Shown: piece by piece, positions 23,337 through 32,684 of the stretch
Position numbering within the stretch: the stretch's first letter is position 1
Layout of the letters: each line of letters starts with the position of its first letter
Assembly: GCA_030618605.1 (NCBI GenBank)
Contig: JAUXDC010000006.1
Location: 1 to 34,182, forward strand
DNA from: Holophagae bacterium
GTDB taxonomy: Bacteria; Acidobacteriota; Thermoanaerobaculia; Thermoanaerobaculales; Sulfomarinibacteraceae
Direction of reading: 5' to 3'
DNA length: 34,182 nt
Translations under genes and position numbers: made by a program
The notes under the pieces: model-generated
The model's input: the letters and a program-made list of their open reading frames with translations, nothing else
Told to the model about the DNA's origin: nothing
The model's database searches: none

Positions 23337-26300
23337 TTAGTGAACCTCGTGAACGGGACACTCCGGTGAGACCGGATCGATCCATGGTTGTGTTTGGAGC
23401 CGGGTGGTGACTTCTTCCATGGCCCGTTCAAGTTGAGGGTCGCCACCGCGTGCCATGAGGCCGGGGTTGGGTGCAACTGGGATGTCGGGTTGGACTCCGA
23501 TACCTTCCACAACCCAATGGCCCTCCGGGCTGTAGACGCGAATTGGCGGGGCAGAGATGCGTCCGCCATTGATCAGGGGCAGGGATTGGGCAGGGCCGAC
23601 AAAGCCACCCCAGGTGGCGGTGCCGATGAGCGGACCAAGCCCGGCCCGGCGGAACATATAGGGAAAGCCGTCGCCACCGGAACCGCTCCAACCGTTGATG
23701 AGCATCGCGCGCGGACCGTGATGTGCGATCTCGGGTAGGTGGTACGAGCGACCATTGCGCATGGCGAAGTAGTTCATGGGGGGACGGTTCAGAAGCTCGA
23801 TGAGTCGGTCTCCCAAAGCGCCGCCACGATTGAATCGTTCATCAATGATGAGACCCGGCATCTCGAACTGCGAGCGATACTGGCGCACGAGGTCCTTGAG
23901 TCCCGACGTGCTGGTGTTCTGTACGTAGATATAGCCGATGCGACCCTGGCTGACAGTGTGGACCTGTTGCCGGTTTGCTTCGACCCAGGCCAGTTCACGC
24001 AACCGGTGCGCCTCGTCCAAGGACAGGGGTTTCACATAGACGTCACGAGCTCCCTCGAGAGAGGGTTTTGTGTTTACCGTGATTTGAGTGGTTTCGTGGG
24101 AAAGCCCCTGGAAGGCGGCCCATGGATCCTTTTGGATGTTCAGCGCACGGCCGTTGACAGCCAAGAGAAAGTCACCCTCCTGTGCATCGATTCCGGGTTC
24201 GTCCAACGGGGAACGAATTTCCGCCCCGGCGTGGGCGCGCTGGATCCGTTGGATACGGTAGGCACCCTGTTCCAGGGCGAAGTCGATTCCCAACAGGCCC
24301 ACGTCCAGATGCGTGCCGGACAGCTCCTCTGGGGCCGGACCGGCGCTCACATAGACATGGCCGGCACTGAGTTCGCCCACCATCTCCCGCAATACGAATC
24401 CTGCGTCCCAGTGTGTGACTGCGGCGTTCATGAGCTTGAGGTAGCTGAAGTAGATGGTGTCCCAGTCGAGGCCGTGTAGATTGGAGTCGTAGAAGAAATC
24501 ACGTTGGTAGCGCCAGGTCTCCCGGAGCATCTGCAGCCACTCCTGTTTGGGATTGACGTGCGTGCGCAGGGATTTGAGGGAGACCGGTTTTTCGAGGGCC
24601 TGTTTGGCCGCGGCGTCTGTCACGTAGTAATGATTCTGGTGACGAATCAGGAGCTTCTGACCCCGGGCGGAGAGTACGAAATCGGAGGCGTCCTCCACAA
24701 TGATCTCTTCTTTCTGGCTGTCGAGTCGATACAGACCCAACGGGCGCGCCCGGCCCGTGCTTCCGGACCGCGGGCTACGGTGAAAGATCACTGCATTGGG
24801 GATGGCGGCGAGTCTCAGATAGTTTCCGGCTTCCAGGGGTAATACGATGGAGCGATGTTCCAGGCCGTCCAGATCGATGATCACGGTCTTGGGATCGGCG
24901 TCGGACTGGCCGTCTCCGTCTGCCGCCGGGCTTTCGTCGTCGTTACCTGGCAGGAAGGGTGAACGCACCGAAGGGCGCAATGGCGCGGCCACCACCTGGG
25001 TGGAGTTGACGAAGGCCCAGGTGGGTTCGATATCCGAGTTCACGGCTTCGAAGTTGCGCATGGACAGGTAATACAGAAACTCACCCTCGGGATCGAAGAC
25101 CGGTGCCTGGTCGTTGTAGTGACCGGACGTGACCTGGTGCCGTTTAGCCGCGTGCGTGTCGTAGAGGAAGATCGCCTGGTTGCGGTTCTCCAATTCACGG
25201 GCATAGGCCAGCCAGCGGCTGTCCTTGGACCAACTGACACGAAACGCCTGCAACTGTCCGTGCATCATCCACAGAGCGCGATCGATCTGGCTTGTTGCTT
25301 TGCTGCTCACGTCGATGATGTTCAGGGTCATCGTGTTGTCGATGAAGGCGATCTTTGTACTATCCGGCGACCATTGGGGTTGATAGGCGAAACCGTCCTG
25401 GCGTTGGGTCAGAACCTCTTCGTCTTCACGACGTCCGTCGGCGGGGCGTAGGGTCAATTGGTACTCTCCGGAGCGGTCGCTGAAATAGGCAATGGACGTG
25501 CCGTCCGGCGACCAAGTGGGATAGCGCTCGGCGATACCGGTCGAATGGGTCAGATTCAGGGTGGCTCCCTCCCTCGCCGGGACGGTGAATACGTCACCCC
25601 GTGCCTGAATGAGCAGGCGTTTCCCCTGGGGGGAGAGATTCGTAAACGTGATCCGATCGGTCACGTCTTCTTGACGGCTGCGCAGGGTTAGGCGGTCATC
25701 CGGGATACTCAGGGGGACCTTTCGATGCGCATGGGATTCAAGGTCCAGGAGATAGAGGTCGGGACCCGCCGTGAAGACGATCTCATGCGGGCCGATCGAG
25801 GGCTGACGCACGTCGATTTCCGTGAAAGAAGTGACTTGCCGGATCTGCTTTGTTTCCGTATCGAGATCCCAGAGATTCGCACGCTGATTCGGGCCTCTTT
25901 CCGAGAGAAAGTACAGGTGCGGGCCGTGCCACATGGGATAGCCATCAACGGCCGGATTGGCCAGGACATTTTCGGCCGCCCGACGGTCGACGTCATACAA
26001 CCAAATATCCGGGGACCGGCCGCCACGGTAGCGTTTCCATGCCTGTTCAAAGGTATTGGGAAGCAGGGTCAGGGCCAACCACCGGTTGTCCCGGGACAGG
26101 GCACCCTGGACACCGTAGGACACGGGCACCTTTTGCGGAAGGCCGCCCTGGACCGAGGTGGTGTAGAGCTGCGGAACGTGAGACCGGAAACTGGTCATGG
26201 TCGTGGCGTAGAGCAGGCGCTCGCCGTCGTCGCACCAATCCATGAGATCGTCGTTGGCCGGATGATGCGTGACACGGTGCGGCTCGCCGCCGTGGACGCG

Positions 26301-26588
26301 CAGGGTGTAGAGGTCCCGGTTGCCGTCGTAATTTGCTGAGAAGGCGATTTGGGTGCCGTCCGGGGAGAATTTTGGAAAGCGTTCCTCTGCGCGCGGAGAG
26401 GTGAGCCGGATGGCCAAACCGCCGGTCTTGGGCACCAGCCAGATGTCACCGGCGTAGACCAGGGCGATCCTGTCTCCGGATACGTCTGGATCGCGGACCA
26501 GCAATGGCGCGACCTGCCCGGCCGACACCACAGTGCTGAGCAGCAGCAGGCATGCGCCAACAAAAACAAACTTGCTAGTGTTCAACAT
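23337..26588 (-). CDS. Tricorn protease homologue (S41 family), exported
   Basis: A 1083-residue protein with a signal peptide (LNTSKFVFVGACLLLLSTVVSAG). Two beta-propeller regions rich in WD40/PD40-type repeats (FPKFSPDGTQIAFSANYDG, YPTWSPDGTSIAYFSDRSG, QPQWSPDSTKIAF) occupy about residues 30-640. A helical C1 part, a PDZ-like domain (about 760-860; DAQEGDFLLAVNGRAL) and the S41 serine protease core follow, with the nucleophile in NGWSGSGGDGFPYMFR (Ser near 970). Tricorn enzymes cut oligopeptides into short products. The ATG at 26588 overlaps the end of the DUF885 gene by 14 bp, with GGAG nine bases upstream. The operon may continue into the ALDH remnant and the hydroxylysine genes, since only 23 bp separate them. 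Confidence 0.92.
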   Translation of the reverse strand: MLNTSKFVFVGACLLLLSTVVSAGQVAPLLVRDPDVSGDRIALVYAGDIWLVPKTGGLAIRLTSPRAEERFPKFSPDGTQIAFSANYDGNRDLYTLRVHGGEPHRVTHHPANDDLMDWCDDGERLLYATTMTSFRSHVPQLYTTSVQGGLPQKVPVSYGVQGALSRDNRWLALTLLPNTFEQAWKRYRGGRSPDIWLYDVDRRAAENVLANPAVDGYPMWHGPHLYFLSERGPNQRANLWDLDTETKQIRQVTSFTEIDVRQPSIGPHEIVFTAGPDLYLLDLESHAHRKVPLSIPDDRLTLRSRQEDVTDRITFTNLSPQGKRLLIQARGDVFTVPAREGATLNLTHSTGIAERYPTWSPDGTSIAYFSDRSGEYQLTLRPADGRREDEEVLTQRQDGFAYQPQWSPDSTKIAFIDNTMTLNIIDVSSKATSQIDRALWMMHGQLQAFRVSWSKDSRWLAYARELENRNQAIFLYDTHAAKRHQVTSGHYNDQAPVFDPEGEFLYYLSMRNFEAVNSDIEPTWAFVNSTQVVAAPLRPSVRSPFLPGNDDESPAADGDGQSDADPKTVIIDLDGLEHRSIVLPLEAGNYLRLAAIPNAVIFHRSPRSGSTGRARPLGLYRLDSQKEEIIVEDASDFVLSARGQKLLIRHQNHYYVTDAAAKQALEKPVSLKSLRTHVNPKQEWLQMLRETWRYQRDFFYDSNLHGLDWDTIYFSYLKLMNAAVTHWDAGFVLREMVGELSAGHVYVSAGPAPEELSGTHLDVGLLGIDFALEQGAYRIQRIQRAHAGAEIRSPLDEPGIDAQEGDFLLAVNGRALNIQKDPWAAFQGLSHETTQITVNTKPSLEGARDVYVKPLSLDEAHRLRELAWVEANRQQVHTVSQGRIGYIYVQNTSTSGLKDLVRQYRSQFEMPGLIIDERFNRGGALGDRLIELLNRPPMNYFAMRNGRSYHLPEIAHHGPRAMLINGWSGSGGDGFPYMFRRAGLGPLIGTATWGGFVGPAQSLPLINGGRISAPPIRVYSPEGHWVVEGIGVQPDIPVAPNPGLMARGGDPQLERAMEEVTTRLQTQPWIDPVSPECPVHEVH

Positions 26589-28383
26589 GACCTGCTTCTC
26601 CAAGCCACTGGGTGACTATCTCATCCAAAAACGTCATGGGAAGAGCACCTTCACGAAGCAGGACATCATGAAAACCGCGGACGTCGAAATCTTGCTTCAA
26701 TGTGGTTTCGGCACGACTCCGGAGCGCGTGAATCCGCATCAGCCCAACCTTGTAGGCAGTGGCGTGGCCCGGCCACACACAGTAACGGTCCACGGCCTGG
26801 ACCACGTCGCTCCGCTGGTTTGGCGTATTTTCTATCAAATAGTCGATGGCCTCGTCCCGGCTCCACTTCTTGGCATGAAGACCGATGTCAACGACCAAGC
26901 GGGCCGACCGCTGCAGGTCCGCGGCCAGGCGTCCGAATTCACTATAGGGATCACTGTAGAACCCCAGGTCCTTGGCCAGCTTCTCTGCATAGAGCCCCCA
27001 GCCTTCGGCATAGGCGGTGTAATCGCTGTGACGACGGAACTGGGGCAGATGGGTCAATTCCTGTTGAATAGCGATCTGCATGTGGTGTCCGGGTACGGCC
27101 TCGTGATAGGCCACGACCTCCATGAAATACTTGGGCATCTCCGACATGCGCGAGAGATTGACATAGTAGACGCCAGGACGCTGGCCCTTGAGATCCGGGG
27201 CTTCGTAGAAGGCGTTGCCGGTGGATGCTTCCCGAAAGGCCTCAACCGGACGAACGATGACCAGGGCCTCGGGTTTGATGTTGAACAGCACATCCACTTT
27301 GCCGTTTACGGCTTCGATCAAACGCTCGGTGTCACGGAGATAGGCGACCCTGCCTTGATCCGTGTTCGGGTAGTAGAACTTGGGATCCGTGCGCGTGTAC
27401 TCGAAGAAATCCTGCAGGGAGCCCGCAAAGCCGACCTGTTTCATGACAGCACGCATGGCCTGGTGAATCCGTTCTATTTCACTCAAACCAAACGCGAACA
27501 TCTGGTCCTGGCTCATGTCGGTGGTGGTGTGGTTGCGCAGGGTGTAGCGATAGTAGGCTTCCCCCTGGGGCAGCTTCCAAACACCGGCCCGATTGTCCGC
27601 TTTTTCTTTCTGAGCCTGCAGCAATGTGATCAGATCCCGATACGCCGGGCCTACGGCGCTTTGCAGCGCCTGACGTGCGTCGTTGGTCAGGTTGCTTCGT
27701 TTTTCAGACGACACATTGAGTTGGTCGATCTTGTTGCAGAAGTCCTCAAAGAGCGGGCTGTTCGTCTCGCTCTGATCAAAGGGTCGGCCCGTAATGACGT
27801 TCTGACAGTCACGGATGACATAATCAAAGGTGAAACGCGGCAGGAGAATGCCTTTCTCCTGACTGCGTTTGAGACGTACACGGAGTTGATCCAGCAGCGG
27901 ACGTAATCCACTGAGTCGTTGGATATAGGCCTCGGCACTATGCAGGTCGGAGATGGTATGGACCTGCATGAGGATATAGGGCGCGCGCGAATGCCAGCCG
28001 TCCATCTGACTGACCGGGTAGGCGTGGTTGCCCCAGGTCTCCAGGGCTTCGATGCCGTCGAGCAGTTGTTTCTCATAGAGCCGCCAACTGAGGCAGGACC
28101 GCGCGTCCATTTGCGTGATATCGAACTCGTTGCGTAAACGCTCGAGGAGATTGCGGTAGAGACGTATCTCCTCTTTCGCCCCCCGCTCACTCAAATCGTC
28201 CCAGCGGTCCAGGTCGGCATCCATGCCGAGCTGTGTCTTTTGCGCGGGATGCAGATCCAGTGTCGCCTGGAACGCTTCTTCCAGGAAGGCCTCGAGGTTT
28301 GGGATCTGGGTGGTTTGCCCACAGCTGACGACGCTCAGCAACGAACACACACACATTGCGACGGTCAGGATTCTAGTCCGCAT
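26575..28383 (-). CDS. DUF885 peptidase-like lipoprotein
   Basis: A 602-residue DUF885 protein. The N-terminus is a lipoprotein signal peptide with a lipobox ending VVSC (Cys21), so it is probably tethered to a membrane. The hallmark zinc-site motif HEAVPGHH (His427, Glu428, His433) and the downstream AYAEGWGLYAE (Glu near 460) form a gluzincin-like metallopeptidase site. The FYYPNTDQGR and ASTGNAFYEAP segments are also typical. DUF885 proteins are mostly uncharacterised and are thought to be metallocarboxypeptidases or related hydrolases. It is the first gene of an apparent operon with the tricorn homologue, which fits a peptide-degrading role. Confidence 0.88.
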   Translation of the reverse strand: MRTRILTVAMCVCSLLSVVSCGQTTQIPNLEAFLEEAFQATLDLHPAQKTQLGMDADLDRWDDLSERGAKEEIRLYRNLLERLRNEFDITQMDARSCLSWRLYEKQLLDGIEALETWGNHAYPVSQMDGWHSRAPYILMQVHTISDLHSAEAYIQRLSGLRPLLDQLRVRLKRSQEKGILLPRFTFDYVIRDCQNVITGRPFDQSETNSPLFEDFCNKIDQLNVSSEKRSNLTNDARQALQSAVGPAYRDLITLLQAQKEKADNRAGVWKLPQGEAYYRYTLRNHTTTDMSQDQMFAFGLSEIERIHQAMRAVMKQVGFAGSLQDFFEYTRTDPKFYYPNTDQGRVAYLRDTERLIEAVNGKVDVLFNIKPEALVIVRPVEAFREASTGNAFYEAPDLKGQRPGVYYVNLSRMSEMPKYFMEVVAYHEAVPGHHMQIAIQQELTHLPQFRRHSDYTAYAEGWGLYAEKLAKDLGFYSDPYSEFGRLAADLQRSARLVVDIGLHAKKWSRDEAIDYLIENTPNQRSDVVQAVDRYCVWPGHATAYKVGLMRIHALRSRAETTLKQDFDVRGFHDVLLREGALPMTFLDEIVTQWLGEAGHVEH

Positions 28384-28546
28384 TATTCACCATCGGTACA
28401 GTTCTCCTCTACCTGATGTTTCCAGGACTGATCGACCCTTCGTGTTCCTCAATGCGATGATTGACCATTCTCAGCGCGAATGGAATGACTGAAACACAGA
28501 AATCTATAGCCGATACGTAGGTGCTTCCTCGGCTTCTGCTCAGGCT

Positions 28547-29440
28547 TCAGTCAGCCTCTCTCACACTCTGTCGATAGTCCATGGGACTGACACCGACCAC
28601 CCGTTTGAAGGCCCTGGAGAACGAGAACGGTGAGTTGTACCCAACCAGGTGGGCAACTGTTGACAGCTTGTGGTCACTTTGTCGGATCAGGACCCTCGCA
28701 TGGTCCATCCTGATGGAAGTCACCATGTTCATGGCGGTTTCCCCTTCGATAGTTCTGACCATCGTACGGAAGTGTCCAGGGGAGAGACCTAAGTTGTCCG
28801 CCATGTTCTCCGTTGTCCAGGCAAAGGCCGGTTTCTCCTTCACCTCTCGCCAGAGCGAGCAAAGCTGGCGAGAGCGGGCGTCCAGTTCACCCTCTCTGCA
28901 GCTGAACACCAAGCGGTCCAGGTACGCTCCTATGAGCAGCCTCAAGGCGTATCCGATTGGTTCTGAGGGTGGGAGATTCGTGGTTGACTCGAGGGAGTAC
29001 TTGTCCATGGCGAAGAACAGGTCTTGAGTGTCGAGGTCATGAAACAGCTCGATGCGGTTGCCGAAGCCGTAGTGTTTCGGATCGTTTTGCGTGATGTGGA
29101 ACCACGCGACCTCCCAGAAGCTGTCGATCCGGTAGCGAAACGGAACGTGGGCTGGCACGAACCACAGATCTCCGGATTTCACCAGATAGTCGGTTTCTCC
29201 GGTCTCCAAATGGCATTCACCTTCGATGCAACCCAAGATGGAGTGGTAGGTCTTGTCTTTCCTGGCGAGGGTCGAGCCGGCGTGCATCTGGCTCAACCCA
29301 GCCAGGCTGATGCCTCTTTCGGCAAGGGGATCGGACCACCCGGTCTCGGTTTGGAGAATACGTTCCCGGCAACCCGCGGAAAAAACTGTCGTATCGGTTA
29401 TGCTTTTCTTTGTCACGGATATTCCAGTTTCGGGCCTCAT
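28547..29440 (-). CDS. AraC-family regulator with cupin-like sensor domain
   Basis: A 297-residue regulator. The N-terminal half resembles an AraC cupin (YHSILGCIEGECHLETGETDYL, SGDLWFVPAHVPFRYRI), a sugar-binding-type beta-barrel. The C-terminal 100 residues carry two helix-turn-helix motifs (TTENMADNLGLSPGHFRTMVR and LSTVAHLVGYNSPFSFSRAFKR) and end with GVSPMDYR. It is divergent from the transporter-kinase-epimerase operon, 90 bp away, so it is the likely regulator of that operon and its inducer is probably the imported substrate. No clear ribosome binding site precedes the ATG at 29440. Confidence 0.88.
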   Translation of the reverse strand: MRPETGISVTKKSITDTTVFSAGCRERILQTETGWSDPLAERGISLAGLSQMHAGSTLARKDKTYHSILGCIEGECHLETGETDYLVKSGDLWFVPAHVPFRYRIDSFWEVAWFHITQNDPKHYGFGNRIELFHDLDTQDLFFAMDKYSLESTTNLPPSEPIGYALRLLIGAYLDRLVFSCREGELDARSRQLCSLWREVKEKPAFAWTTENMADNLGLSPGHFRTMVRTIEGETAMNMVTSIRMDHARVLIRQSDHKLSTVAHLVGYNSPFSFSRAFKRVVGVSPMDYRQSVREAD

Positions 29441-29454
29441 GATGGATTATTAAC

Positions 29455-29484
29455 TCGACAGGATCGCCGCCCAGTCCTTATTCT
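29455..29484 (+). promoter_or_regulatory. Candidate promoter for the DUF819 operon
   Basis: TCGACA (29455-29460) and TATTCT (29479-29484) are 18 bp apart, in the intergenic region divergent from the AraC gene. A short dyad GACAG/CTGTC (29457-29461 and 29483-29487) spans it. This is a weak consensus match. Confidence 0.3.
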
Positions 29485-29530
29485 GTCAAGAACTTAGGTC
29501 TCAGTCCAATGGGTGACGGGAGATTCCTTG

Positions 29531-30673
29531 ATGCAGGTCGATCCAAACGATATTTTCACGCTTGGGACAATGATGGTGGGCCTTGCTTGCCTCGGCTTTT
29601 GTGTTGACCAGCACCCCATCGGTCGCAAGACGTCCGGTGTCATCTGGGTGCTCGGTGGCGCCATGTTGCTCTCGAACTTCAAGATCGTGCCCTTCCAGGC
29701 TCCTGCGTACAGCTTTGTCGGCAATACCTTGGTCCCCCTGGCCATCCCACTGCTCCTATTCAAGGCCGACGTGAGACGTATCTTTCGTGAGAGTGGGCGG
29801 GTGATGGTGACTTTTGGCATCGCTAGCCTGGCGACCATAGTGGGTGCGGTGTTGGGTCACTTCTTGTTGAATCTGGGTGAGATCGGCCCCAAGGTCGCGG
29901 GAGTATACACCGGGGCCTACATCGGAGGCGCCGTCAATCTTCTCGCCGTCTCCGAAGCAGTCTCCATGACCGAAACCGAGTTCAGTGGAACCATCAGCGC
30001 CAGTTCTGTGGTCAGCATTCTCGCGTTGATGATGCTCGTTGCACTCTCGTCAGCAAAGTGGTTGTTGAAGAGAATCCCATCCGTCCACATGGATGATCAC
30101 AACGCCGACGAAAGCAGCGCAATGGGCCCGACAGCTGCTCCCAAGTTCCTGGTAACCCACATCTCCTTTGTTCTGGCGTTGAGCTTTCTGATCTGCGCGG
30201 CGGCGGAACATGTCGGTGATCTGCTGGGAATGCCGAACTACAGAATTCTCCTCATTACGTTGCTTGCCGTGCTGATCGCCAACCTCATTCCTAGCGTGAT
30301 GCAGAAGCTGCAAGGCGAACTCGAGCTCGGCATGTTTTTCATGTACATATTCTTCGCCGCCGTGGGCGCCGGGACAGACGCCCTTCAGTTTGTGGAGACA
30401 GCTCCGTTGTTGTTCATATACGGCATGATCATCATCACGGTACACCTTGCGTTGGTGCTGGCGACCGCCCGCCTATTCAAGATTGATTTGGCCGAGGCGA
30501 TGGTCGCCTCCGGAGCGGCACTCGTGGGGCCAAGCGTGACCGCCGCAATCGCCGCGTCTCGTGGTTGGAGGTCCCTTGTGACGCCGGCGATCATGTGCGG
30601 AATCTTCGGCTATGCGATCGCCACCTTCCTGGGCTATGCGCTCTACCTCATCCTCTCTGGTGGGGCTTTCTAG
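29531..30673 (+). CDS. DUF819 family membrane transporter
   Basis: A 380-residue integral membrane protein of the DUF819/COG5505 family, with about ten hydrophobic helices. Family features include LVPLAIPLLLFKADVRRIFRES, TGAYIGGAVNLLAVSEA in the first half and a comparable GAALVGPSVTAAIAASRGW segment in the second, giving an internal two-fold arrangement. A cytoplasmic hydrophilic stretch lies around residues 185-205. The family is uncharacterised but is often next to catabolic enzymes, and a solute uptake role is inferred. The ATG at 29531 has a GGGAG site; a GTG at 29513 is also in frame. The next gene starts 2 bp after its stop. Confidence 0.88.
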   Translation: MQVDPNDIFTLGTMMVGLACLGFCVDQHPIGRKTSGVIWVLGGAMLLSNFKIVPFQAPAYSFVGNTLVPLAIPLLLFKADVRRIFRESGRVMVTFGIASLATIVGAVLGHFLLNLGEIGPKVAGVYTGAYIGGAVNLLAVSEAVSMTETEFSGTISASSVVSILALMMLVALSSAKWLLKRIPSVHMDDHNADESSAMGPTAAPKFLVTHISFVLALSFLICAAAEHVGDLLGMPNYRILLITLLAVLIANLIPSVMQKLQGELELGMFFMYIFFAAVGAGTDALQFVETAPLLFIYGMIIITVHLALVLATARLFKIDLAEAMVASGAALVGPSVTAAIAASRGWRSLVTPAIMCGIFGYAIATFLGYALYLILSGGAF

Positions 30674-30675
30674 CA

Positions 30676-31788
30676 ATGGTCACTCGCCTAGGGTCGGTCG
30701 CCCTCGACAAGGCTCGACACTATCTCAGGGTGGCAAACGTCGAATACGCAGATCTGTTTGAGTTGTCGGAGGGAGCCAATCACCAGGTGTTCGAGGTTGC
30801 GCTGAATCGTCAACCGAGTCTGATCCTGAAGTTCAGCCAAGGTGAGGACAGGGCGCTGAGCAAGAAGGATCCCCTCTTCGGCGGTGAAGTCTCTCTGCGG
30901 CGTGAGCTCAGAATCTATCGAGCCCTTGAAAAGAAAACGAGCCTCCGAACGCCTGAGATCTTGGCAACAGATGGCGAATACTACGTGTTGATGGAGAAAA
31001 TCGCCGGCCAGCTCTGGTACGAATTCATGGCCTCGAACGACAACTCTGAGACGTGCTTCCTGAACTCGATGGCTTCTCTAGGTAAGGTCTTCGCTGAGCT
31101 CCACCATGTGACGTTTCAGAGCTTCGGAGACTTCTTGTCCGAAGCGAGCGTTGGACCCCAGAGAAAAAACTACGCCAAGAGATTTGTCGACGTTCTGAAC
31201 TACAGATTGGAGAACGCCCTCGACAAAGGCGCCCTATTGAAGCAGGAGTCGAACGATATCCATTCGGCTGTATTGAGGTGCCTTGAGCAGTACCGGGGCC
31301 AGCTCGACGCTGAAGTGGCGCCTGCGGTCATCGTCTTGGATGACATGCACCCGGCGAATTTCTTTGTCGACGAGTCAGGAAACGCTGAGGGTTTCTTCGA
31401 CATCGAGTTTACCCAGACCGCGCACCCAAGCCTCGAGTACTACTCCCTTTGCATCTTCCTGTTCAACTACCTGGGCGGGGGGGGCTTCACCAAGGCCAAG
31501 AAGGCCTTTGATGATTCCTATCGCGAAGCCGGAGGTCCGTGTGGACTGGATGCCCCGATCTTTGCCGAGCTCACCTGGCTGTCTGCAGTCTCGAGGTATG
31601 TTGAGCTTTGCTGTTCCTATCACGGCGTAGTGGACGGCCTCAGAGACGATTGGAGCCCTCGGTTCAAGAAGACGGTGCTCGAATGGATAAGGACGGGCCG
31701 GGTCGATTACCTGTCCGCCGGCGACATGCAAAGGGAGAAGTCCCACTGGCTGTTGGAACAGAGGCAGCGAGAGCGGAGAAACAAATGA
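30676..31788 (+). CDS. APH-fold small-molecule kinase (methylthioribose kinase-like)
   Basis: A 370-residue kinase of the aminoglycoside phosphotransferase superfamily. The ATP-binding N-lobe has ELSEGANHQVFEVAL and SLILKFSQ (Lys), as in 5-methylthioribose and related sugar kinases. The catalytic loop reads VLDDMHPANFFV, in which the usual His-Gly-Asp is Leu-Asp-Asp while the Asp, His and Asn that follow are kept. The metal-binding Asp is in GFFDIEF. Start and stop are tightly coupled: it begins 2 bp after the transporter stop and its stop overlaps the epimerase start (ATGA). It probably phosphorylates the sugar or sugar-like compound brought in by the transporter. The substrate is not known. 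Confidence 0.78.
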   Translation: MVTRLGSVALDKARHYLRVANVEYADLFELSEGANHQVFEVALNRQPSLILKFSQGEDRALSKKDPLFGGEVSLRRELRIYRALEKKTSLRTPEILATDGEYYVLMEKIAGQLWYEFMASNDNSETCFLNSMASLGKVFAELHHVTFQSFGDFLSEASVGPQRKNYAKRFVDVLNYRLENALDKGALLKQESNDIHSAVLRCLEQYRGQLDAEVAPAVIVLDDMHPANFFVDESGNAEGFFDIEFTQTAHPSLEYYSLCIFLFNYLGGGGFTKAKKAFDDSYREAGGPCGLDAPIFAELTWLSAVSRYVELCCSYHGVVDGLRDDWSPRFKKTVLEWIRTGRVDYLSAGDMQREKSHWLLEQRQRERRNK

Positions 31789-32477
31789 AGCAGATCAAGA
31801 TTGCGGCCGGGTTGGCACACGTGGACTACGGGCGGATGGCGGATATTGTCACTGAAGCCACCGACGCGGGCGTGGACATTATTCACTGCGATGCCGCCGA
31901 CATGACGGACCTGAAGAACATGCAGCTTATGGGCGGACACCAGGTCATCTCTGGGATCAGACCCCACACGACGTTGCCCATCGAATGCCACGCCTACGTG
32001 AGGGAGGCGGACGTCTTCTTTGTAGACCAGATAGCCAAGTCCGGCGCCAACTCCCTGATTCTCCCCGCGGAGCAGTACCTTGGCGCGGATGGAGCGTACA
32101 TTCTGAGGCGGTGCAGAGATCACGGGATCAGCTTCGGTTTCACGATCGGGTGTTTCGCTCCGTTGTCGTTCGTCGAAGAGGCGGTGTACGAGCTGGATCG
32201 CCTCCACATTGTGGTGCACGGCGTCAACAACGACGACTGGACGTGGCGGGAGACAGCCATACCACTGATTCGAAACGCACGAGCGTTGATTGAAAAGAGA
32301 AACCCGAGATGCGAACTGGCCGTAGACGGGGGCATCAGGGCCTCCAACCTCGCGAAGTTGGTCAACGAGGACATCGACGTGTTGGTCGCGTCCTCCGCCA
32401 TCTTCAAACATGAGGAAGGAATTCGGGCAGGTGTCCTCGAACTCAAGGAGGCTATAGACAGAGCCATACTTTCCTAG
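31785..32477 (+). CDS. Ribulose-phosphate 3-epimerase-like protein
   Basis: A 230-residue TIM-barrel protein of the Rpe family. Metal-binding and acid/base positions are kept: His and Asp in DIIHCDAADM, His in IECHAYV and Asp in LAVDGGIRASNL, with the C-terminal VASSAIF phosphate-side motif. The phosphate loop that reads NPGFGGQ in true Rpe is NNDDWTW here, and the usual VMDG after the His-x-Asp is AADM, so it is not a housekeeping Rpe. The ATG overlaps the kinase stop (ATGA) and has GGAGA upstream. By context it would epimerise the phosphorylated product of the kinase, comparable to allulose-6-phosphate epimerase (AlsE), but the substrate is open. Confidence 0.82.
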   Translation: MKQIKIAAGLAHVDYGRMADIVTEATDAGVDIIHCDAADMTDLKNMQLMGGHQVISGIRPHTTLPIECHAYVREADVFFVDQIAKSGANSLILPAEQYLGADGAYILRRCRDHGISFGFTIGCFAPLSFVEEAVYELDRLHIVVHGVNNDDWTWRETAIPLIRNARALIEKRNPRCELAVDGGIRASNLAKLVNEDIDVLVASSAIFKHEEGIRAGVLELKEAIDRAILS

Positions 32478-32684
32478 GCCAGGGATTTCTCGCACCCCGA
32501 CCAGGCGCAACCAATAGTGATTTGCTTTTTCCAACCTGCTCCAACTTGGTTATGCAATTCGTGGAGTTCTCGTACATATCTCCAAAAACGAACCGATATG
32601 GCACCGATACCGATACGGCAAGGACGGATCAATACCAAGGATTTCCGGCGCACAACAGTAGAATGCGCCTGAAGGAGTACTACC

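Noticed and set aside
26533-27906. Long plus-strand open frame (457 codons) opposite the DUF885 gene
   Set aside because: It lies opposite a protein with a clear HExxx-HH motif and lipobox; no motifs in its own translation.
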